From assembly GCA_016214985.1 (NCBI GenBank), contig JACRMM010000058.1:62001-126000 (forward strand): DNA of 64,000 bases. The letters run 5' to 3'. Below the pieces are notes generated by a model. The model did no database searches. It saw only the letters and a list, made by a program, of their open reading frames with translations, and was not told where the DNA came from. The DNA comes from Deltaproteobacteria bacterium (GTDB lineage: Bacteria > Desulfobacterota > Deferrisomatia > Deferrisomatales > JACRMM01). Position numbers and translations under genes: made by a program. Positions 58,933-64,000 of the stretch are shown here, in pieces. Position 1 is the first letter of the stretch. Each line of letters opens with the position of its first letter.

Positions 58933-61900
58933 TTGAGCAGCGAGTACTCCGAAGACGCGCTGGTAGAGCGGCCGGCGATCGAGCTCTTCCGAGAGCTCGG
59001 ATGGGACACCGTCAACTGCTATCGCGAGACCTTCGGGGAGCACGGCACGCTGGGGCGGGAGACGAGCGGCGAGGTGGTGCTGGTCCGGCGGCTCCGCGGC
59101 GCGGTGGAGAAGCTGAACCCCAAGGTGCCGGCGGACGCGCTGACCCTGGCCGTCGAGGAGCTGGTTCGGGACCGGAGCACGATGGCGCCGGTTCAGGCGA
59201 ATCGGGAGGTGTACGCGCTCCTCAAGGAGGGCGTCCGGGTCGAGACGCCCCGCCGGGGCGCCTCGACCGACCCGGAGACGGTGACGGTGCGGGTGATCGA
59301 CTGGGAGCGGCCCGACGAGAACGACTTCCTGCTGGCCTCCCAGTTCTGGATCGCGGGCGATCTGCACAACCGGCGGGCCGACCTCGTCGGCTTCGTGAAC
59401 GGAATCCCCCTCGTGTTCCTGGAACTCAAGGCCGCCCACCGGCGCCTCGAGCTCGCCTTCCGCAAGAACCTGAGCGACTACAAGCACACGATCCCGCACC
59501 TCTTCTGGTACGTGGGCCTGGTCCTCCTCTCCAACGGGAGCAAGAGACGCCTCGGCACCCTTACGTCGGAGTGGGAGCACTTCGCGGACTGGAAGAAGAT
59601 CACGAGTGAGGGGGAGACCGGCGTCGTGTCTCTGGACACGATGATCCGCGGCACGTGCGACCGCGCCCGGCTCCTCGACCTGGTGGAGAACTTCACCCTT
59701 TACCGCGAGGACCGCGACGGCCTGTCGAAGCTCGTGGCGAGGAATCACCAGTACCTGGGCGCCAACGCCGCGGTGGAAGCGGCCCGGAAGATCGCCGAGA
59801 ACCGGGGCCGCCTGGGCGTGTTCTGGCATACCCAGGGGAGCGGCAAGAGCTACTCGATGATCTTCTTCTCCCAGAAGGTGCTCCGCACGCTCCCTGGCAA
59901 CTGGACCTTTCTCGTCGTGACGGACCGGGACGACCTGGACCAGCAGATCTACAAGACCTTCGCCCGATGCGGGGCCGTGACGGAGCCCCACGTGCAGGCG
60001 CAGAGCGGCAAGGACCTCCAGCGTCTCCTCCAGGAGGACCACCGTCACGTCTTCACCCTGATCCAGAAGTTCCGGACCCCGGGCAGAGACGGCCCGCCGG
60101 GCCGTCTCTGCCCGGTCCTCTCGACGCGTTCCGACCTCATCGTCATCACCGACGAGGCCCACCGGACCCAGTACGACACCTTTGCCCTGAACATGCGAAA
60201 CGCGCTGCCCAACGCGGCGTTCATCGGGTTTACGGGCACACCCCTCATCGTCGGCGAGGAGAAGACCCGGGGGGTCTTCGGCGACTACGTGAGCATCTAC
60301 GACCACCAGCAGTCGGTCGATGACGGCGCCACGGTGCGGCTCTTCTATGAGAACCGGATCCCGGAGCTCCAACTCAAGGACCGGGACTTGAACGAGAAGA
60401 TGGCCGAGGTCCTCGAAAAGGCCGAGCTCACGCCCCAGGAGGAGAAGCGGCTCGAGCGGGAGTTCGCTCGGGAGTACCACCTGATCACCCGGGACGAGCG
60501 CCTGGAGACGATCGCCAAAGACGTGGTGAGCCACTTCCTGGGCCGCGGGTTCCAAGGCAAGGCCATGATGATCTCCGTGGACAAGGCCACCGCGGTGCGG
60601 ATGTACGACAAGGTGAAGCGTTTCTGGGTCGCCGAGGTAGAGACGGCCCGCCGGGCCGTCTCTACGGCCGCGGACCTCGCCGAGCGCGAGAGGCGGGAGG
60701 AGAGGCTTCGGTACCTGGAAGAGACGGACATGGCGGTGGTCGTGTCCCAGGGGCAGAACGAGGTCGAGGAACTGGAGAAGAAGGGCCTCGACATCCGCCC
60801 CCACCGCAAGCGAATGCTGAAGGAGGACCTGGACGAGAAGTTCAAGAACCCAGACGACCCGCTGCGCCTCGTGTTCGTGTGCGCCATGTGGATCACGGGC
60901 TTCGACGTGCCCTGCTGCTCGACGATCTACCTCGATAAACCCATGCGGAACCACACGCTCATGCAGACCATGGCGCCGGCGAATCGAGTGTTCCCGAACA
61001 AAGAAAACGCCCTGATCGTGGACTACGTGGGCATCTTCCGGAACCTACAGAAGGCTCTGGCGATCTACGTGCCGACCGGGGGGGGCGACGGGGGAGAGCC
61101 CCCGATCCAGGACAAGGCGGCCCTCGTCGCGGAGCTGCGGCGGCAGATCGTCGAGGCGGAGGCGTTCTGCGCGGGTGCCGGCATCGAGCTCCCGGCGCTG
61201 CGACAGGCCACAGGTCTGGAGAAGCTGAAGCTCCTGGACGACGCGGTGGAGGCTGTCCTGGCCTCCGAAGCGACGAAGCAGACCTTCCTGGCACAGGCCT
61301 CGCTGATCGACCGGCTCTTCACCGCTATCCTGCCAGACCCGGCCGCCAACGAGTTCGCGCCGGCGCGAGCTCTCCTGCACGTGCTCGCCGAGAAGGTCCG
61401 GGCCGAGACCGGAGAGGACGAGGGCGACCTCTCCGACGTGAAGGCCGCGGGCGAGGCGCTCCTGGATCGGGCCGTCGCCGCCTGGAACTATGAGATCCGC
61501 CAGCCGCCGGGCCGGTACGCCGACCGGTTCCTCGACCTCTCCCGCATCGACTTCGACGCCTTGGCGAAGCGGTTTGCTCGCGAGAAGCGACGGACCGACG
61601 TGGAGAAGCTCCGGCGCCTCCTGGAGTGCAAGTGCCTCGAGATGGCCCAGGAGAACCGGACCCGGATGGATTACGTCGCGCGGTTTGAGCAGATGATCGC
61701 GGACTACAACGCTGGCTCGGCGAACCTCGAAACCCTCTTTCAGCAACTGATGAAGTTGGCCCAGGACCTCAACAACGAGGACCAGCGCCACATCGCCGAA
61801 CAGCTCTCCAAGGAGGAGCTGGCAGTCTTCGACCTCCTGATGAAGCCGGCGCCCGAGTTGGCCGAGAAGGAGCGGGCGGCGGTCAAAGCCGTCGCGCGGG

Positions 61901-62118
61901 ACCTCCTCGACACCCTCAAGCGCGAGAAGTTGGTGCTCGACTGGCGCAAGCGGCAGCAATCGAGGGCCTCCGTGCGCCTCACGATCGAGCAGGTGCTCGA
62001 CCGCCTCCCCCGCCGTTACGACACCGAGCTCTACCGGTCGAAATGCGATGCGGTGTACGGGCACGTCTATGACGCCTATCTCGGGCAGGGGCGCAGTGTG
62101 TATTCGGTGATGAGCTGA
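58933..62118 (+). CDS. hsdR: Type I restriction endonuclease subunit HsdR with three in-frame repeats
   Basis: A 1061-residue translocase-nuclease. IPLVFLELKAA carries the ExK of the nuclease, with DLVGF upstream; the motor has FWHTQGSGKSYSMIFFSQ (Walker A), VITDEAHRTQYDTFA (DEAH box), GFTGTPLI and WITGFDVPCCSTIYLDKPM. Three palindromes are read through: VETPRRGAST at about residue 103, GRDGPPGRLCP at about 384 and VETARRAVSTA at about 568. Start is TTG 58933 after GGGGGAGGATGA. A long helical C-terminus completes the usual length. It needs HsdM and HsdS; the latter seems damaged. Confidence 0.9.
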   Translation: MSSEYSEDALVERPAIELFRELGWDTVNCYRETFGEHGTLGRETSGEVVLVRRLRGAVEKLNPKVPADALTLAVEELVRDRSTMAPVQANREVYALLKEGVRVETPRRGASTDPETVTVRVIDWERPDENDFLLASQFWIAGDLHNRRADLVGFVNGIPLVFLELKAAHRRLELAFRKNLSDYKHTIPHLFWYVGLVLLSNGSKRRLGTLTSEWEHFADWKKITSEGETGVVSLDTMIRGTCDRARLLDLVENFTLYREDRDGLSKLVARNHQYLGANAAVEAARKIAENRGRLGVFWHTQGSGKSYSMIFFSQKVLRTLPGNWTFLVVTDRDDLDQQIYKTFARCGAVTEPHVQAQSGKDLQRLLQEDHRHVFTLIQKFRTPGRDGPPGRLCPVLSTRSDLIVITDEAHRTQYDTFALNMRNALPNAAFIGFTGTPLIVGEEKTRGVFGDYVSIYDHQQSVDDGATVRLFYENRIPELQLKDRDLNEKMAEVLEKAELTPQEEKRLEREFAREYHLITRDERLETIAKDVVSHFLGRGFQGKAMMISVDKATAVRMYDKVKRFWVAEVETARRAVSTAADLAERERREERLRYLEETDMAVVVSQGQNEVEELEKKGLDIRPHRKRMLKEDLDEKFKNPDDPLRLVFVCAMWITGFDVPCCSTIYLDKPMRNHTLMQTMAPANRVFPNKENALIVDYVGIFRNLQKALAIYVPTGGGDGGEPPIQDKAALVAELRRQIVEAEAFCAGAGIELPALRQATGLEKLKLLDDAVEAVLASEATKQTFLAQASLIDRLFTAILPDPAANEFAPARALLHVLAEKVRAETGEDEGDLSDVKAAGEALLDRAVAAWNYEIRQPPGRYADRFLDLSRIDFDALAKRFAREKRRTDVEKLRRLLECKCLEMAQENRTRMDYVARFEQMIADYNAGSANLETLFQQLMKLAQDLNNEDQRHIAEQLSKEELAVFDLLMKPAPELAEKERAAVKAVARDLLDTLKREKLVLDWRKRQQSRASVRLTIEQVLDRLPRRYDTELYRSKCDAVYGHVYDAYLGQGRSVYSVMS
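59239..59267. repeat. RAYT-associated palindrome, copy 10 (in hsdR)
   Basis: GTCGAGACGCCCC-GCC-GGGGCGCCTCGAC, in frame inside hsdR. Confidence 0.88.
60083..60111. repeat. RAYT-associated palindrome, copy 11 (in hsdR)
   Basis: GCAGAGACGGCCC-GCC-GGGCCGTCTCTGC, just before the DEAH-box region of hsdR and in frame, but in another reading phase than copies 10 and 12. Confidence 0.9.
60637..60665. repeat. RAYT-associated palindrome, copy 12 (in hsdR)
   Basis: GTAGAGACGGCCC-GCC-GGGCCGTCTCTAC, perfect arms, in frame inside hsdR. Confidence 0.9.
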
Positions 62119-62183
62119 GGGCGCTTCGACGAGGTCCCCGATCCGGCCAACCCTCCCAGGAGACCATTCACGAGGGAACCCGC

Positions 62184-62984
62184 ATGACCACGCCCTACGT
62201 ACCGCCCGTCCACCAGCTCCTCGCCCTTGGCGAGGCGAAACGCCAGGACGTTGAGCACTGGCACGACTACCGGAGCCTCGGCTTCGACGTGGAGCATGTG
62301 CCCGAGCTCATCCGCATGGCGACTGATCCAGGGCTCCACGGGGCCGACGGGGACAGCCCGGAAGTGTGGGCGCCCCTCCACGCCTGGCGTGCCCTGGGTC
62401 AACTAAGGGCTGTCGAGGCCGTCCGACCTCTCCTGTACCTCATGGCGGAGCTGGAGCACGACGATTGGCTGCTTGAGGAGGTCCCGGACATCGGTGGACT
62501 CGTCGGCCCGCAGGCGATTCCTGTGCTCTCGGAGTTTCTTGGAGAGAGCGAACGAGACCGGTACGCCCGGGTCGCCGCCGGCCACGGGCTCGAGCGGATC
62601 GGGACCCTCTGGCCCGAGGCTCGAGGCACATGCGTGGCGGCGCTGACGGCTCAGTTGGAACGGTTCGCAGAGGACGATTCCACCCTCAACGGCTTCCTGA
62701 TCGGCTACCTCGTGGACCTCGACGCCAAGGATGCCCTGCCGACGATCGGCCGCGCCTTTGCCGCCGACTGCGTGGACATCTCCATCGGGGGGGACCTGGA
62801 GGACGTCGAGATCGAACTGGGTGTCCGCGCGCACCGGGATACGCCTCCGAAGATGCCTCCCTGGATGAAGTCGATGCGGCGCGCGGTGTCGCGCGTCATC
62901 CAGCAGAAGGACAGGGAGGCCGCGGCCCGCGCCAGGCGCAAGAAGAAGGCGGCCAAGGCCGCCCGCCGGAAGAACCGCCGGTAA
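62184..62984 (+). CDS. DUF1186-like HEAT-repeat-type protein
   Basis: A 266-residue soluble protein. WAPLHAWRALGQLRAVEAVR, GLVGPQAIPVLSEFLGESER and YARVAAGHGLERIGTLWPEA are helical pairs resembling HEAT repeats, as in DUF1186 proteins. The C-terminus is strongly basic (ARARRKKKAAKAARRKNRR), suggesting nucleic-acid binding or poor structure. It is not obviously part of the hsd system, lying 65 bases downstream. The role is unknown. Confidence 0.65.
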   Translation: MTTPYVPPVHQLLALGEAKRQDVEHWHDYRSLGFDVEHVPELIRMATDPGLHGADGDSPEVWAPLHAWRALGQLRAVEAVRPLLYLMAELEHDDWLLEEVPDIGGLVGPQAIPVLSEFLGESERDRYARVAAGHGLERIGTLWPEARGTCVAALTAQLERFAEDDSTLNGFLIGYLVDLDAKDALPTIGRAFAADCVDISIGGDLEDVEIELGVRAHRDTPPKMPPWMKSMRRAVSRVIQQKDREAAARARRKKKAAKAARRKNRR

Positions 62985-62991
62985 CCGCCGC

Positions 62992-63020
62992 TTGACACCC
63001 TCGCCTCAAACCCTTATCTA
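62992..63020 (+). promoter_or_regulatory. Promoter of dnaJ
   Basis: TTGACA at 62992-62997, a 17-base spacer and TATCTA at 63015-63020 give a good sigma-70-type promoter; a heat-shock sigma-32 promoter cannot be excluded. Transcription would start near 63027. Confidence 0.6.
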
Positions 63021-63021
63021 A

Positions 63022-63050
63022 GGGCCCTTCCTGCGATAGGAGAAGGGCCC
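63022..63050. promoter_or_regulatory. Inverted repeat at the dnaJ start
   Basis: GGGCCCTTC (63022-63030) and GAAGGGCCC (63042-63050) are perfect 9-base arms around an 11-base spacer holding the start of the ribosome site AGGAG. The right arm abuts ATG 63051. It overlaps the predicted transcription start, so it may be a repressor operator rather than an RNA hairpin. Confidence 0.5.
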
Positions 63051-64000
63051 ATGGGCAAGGACTACTACACGATCCTCGGCGTGAAGCGCGACGCCTCAGC
63101 CGAGGAGGTCAAGAAGGGCTACCGCAAAGCCGCCCTGCAGCACCACCCGGACCGAAATCCCGGCGACAAGGCCGCCGAGGAGAAGTTCAAGGCGTGCTCC
63201 GAGGCCTACGAAGTCCTGAGCGACCCCCAGAAGCGCCAGCTTTACGACACCTACGGCGAAGAGGGGCTCACGGCGCGTGGGGTGCACCACGGCTTCCGCG
63301 GGTTCGAAGACATCTTCGCGAGCTTCGCGGATATCTTCGGCGACGCAGGCTTCGCCTTCGGCGGGGGCCGGCAGCGCCAGCGGGTGCGCAAGGGGCGCGA
63401 TCTCTCCCACGAGATCAAGGTCACCCTGGAGGAGGTCGCCAAGGGCTCAACCCGCAAGATCAAGGTGCGCAAGCCGGCGCCGTGCCCGGAGTGTGGCGGC
63501 ACGGGCGCGGCGAGCGCCGAGGCGATCCAAACCTGCCCCGGCTGTCAGGGCCGCGGCGTGGTGACCCGGGTGATGAAGCAGGGCTTCGCCACGTTCCAGT
63601 CCACGGGTCCTTGTCCCCAGTGCGGAGGCGCCGGCAAGCGGATCAAGGAGAAATGCTTGCACTGCTCGGGCGAAGGCACGGTGCGGGTGGAGAAGGTCGT
63701 GGAGATCCAGATCCCGGCCGGAGTCGAAGACGGCCAGCAGATGCGGGTCAGCGGTGAAGGCGAAGAGGTGGCCGGCGGGGTTCCGGGCGACCTCTTCATC
63801 GTGCTCCGGGAGGAGGAGCACTCGGTCTTCGAGCGCCGGGGCGCCGATCTCTTCGCCCCGCTTCGGGTTGAGCTCATGGACGCGGTGGAGGGGGGCACGA
63901 CCGAGATCGCCGGGCCCGACGGCGAGCCGCTGCGGATCAAGCTGGAGGAGGGCGTCCAGTCCGGGGTTGTGAAGGTGATCGAGGGAAAAGGGCTGCCGGT
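63051..64000 (+). CDS. dnaJ: Chaperone DnaJ, 5' part
   Basis: The frame runs off the window after 316 codons. The J domain covers residues 1-70, with HPDRN at about 36. A Gly/Phe-rich linker ([14 protein letters not shown]) follows, then four zinc-finger repeats ([32 protein letters not shown]) and the start of the substrate-binding domain ([20 protein letters not shown]). DnaJ stimulates DnaK and presents unfolded proteins. ATG 63051 is the family start ([20 protein letters not shown]). Confidence 0.95.
   Translation, partial: MGKDYYTILGVKRDASAEEVKKGYRKAALQHHPDRNPGDKAAEEKFKACSEAYEVLSDPQKRQLYDTYGEEGLTARGVHHGFRGFEDIFASFADIFGDAGFAFGGGRQRQRVRKGRDLSHEIKVTLEEVAKGSTRKIKVRKPAPCPECGGTGAASAEAIQTCPGCQGRGVVTRVMKQGFATFQSTGPCPQCGGAGKRIKEKCLHCSGEGTVRVEKVVEIQIPAGVEDGQQMRVSGEGEEVAGGVPGDLFIVLREEEHSVFERRGADLFAPLRVELMDAVEGGTTEIAGPDGEPLRIKLEEGVQSGVVKVIEGKGLP

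Noticed and set aside
54487-60665. CRISPR array
   Set aside because: The repeats are palindromic, irregularly spaced and partly inside genes, and no cas genes are present.

Overview
The window is GC-rich (roughly two thirds G+C by eye), densely coded and bacterial. Gene content points to a motile, Gram-negative anaerobe or microaerophile: many 4Fe-4S and P-loop/ferredoxin proteins, a tungsten/molybdenum-type aldehyde ferredoxin oxidoreductase, NifX-type cofactor carriers, the ~1000-residue form of glutamate dehydrogenase, periplasmic binding proteins with signal peptides, two chemoreceptors, and sigma-54 and sigma-28 control. This suits a Desulfobacterota/Desulfuromonadota-like lineage. The placement is an inference from gene families; there is no rRNA in the window.

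Region 1 (1-13.7 kb, mostly + strand) is a thiol, lipoyl and zinc/cysteine protein region. It opens with thioredoxins, a CcdA-like membrane thiol transporter, an FmdE protein, chromate transporter ChrA and a small CxxC thioredoxin. An ECF sigma factor overlaps an AhpD-like gene and is followed by a broken cysteine desulfurase. Next comes a tight operon: GcvH-like lipoyl carrier, two DGC proteins, OsmC peroxidase, dihydrolipoyl dehydrogenase, LipA, lipoate ligase and a third DGC protein. No glycine-cleavage P or T protein is present. The most economical reading is a self-sufficient lipoyl-based thiol/peroxide or sulfur-carrier system, next to a sigma-54 regulator and a C_GCAxxG_C_C protein.

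Region 2 (13.7-23.4 kb, mostly - strand) holds four MinD/NifH-type ATPases with inserted ferredoxin domains in two pairs, three NifX-type proteins, an FmdB zinc ribbon, ArsR, a metallo-beta-lactamase-fold enzyme and MoaE. Across an operator-rich gap stands a frameshifted trmO. Region 3 (23.4-26.8 kb) carries a CoA-disulfide/persulfide reductase with a rhodanese domain and a Cu/Zn-type permease.

Region 4 (26.9-34.4 kb) is a sensory locus: two methyl-accepting chemotaxis proteins and three PhnD-like binding proteins, with no ABC permease or ATPase. Two divergent sigma-28 promoters in the central gap tie it to the motility regulon. Region 5 (34.5-36.2 kb) has a DUF302 gene and a TerC-family gene behind a sigma-70 promoter, a yybP-ykoY (manganese) riboswitch and its terminator.

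Region 6 (36.3-51.4 kb) is an amino-acid oxidation cassette. A TyrR-type sigma-54 activator, three repeated enhancer sites and a clear -24/-12 promoter precede an omega-aminotransferase, a Liv-type ABC importer, a large glutamate dehydrogenase, an aldehyde ferredoxin oxidoreductase and a two-subunit CoA-transferase.

Region 7 (50.5-63 kb) is a defence and repeat island: a GxxExxY gene among CAGATTACGCAGATT-type repeats, radC, a type I restriction-modification locus (hsdM, hsdS, hsdR), hicBA, an AAA ATPase and a REP-associated transposase. At least a dozen copies of one palindrome lie here, several in frame inside hsdM, the ATPase, the transposase itself and hsdR. The window ends in dnaJ.
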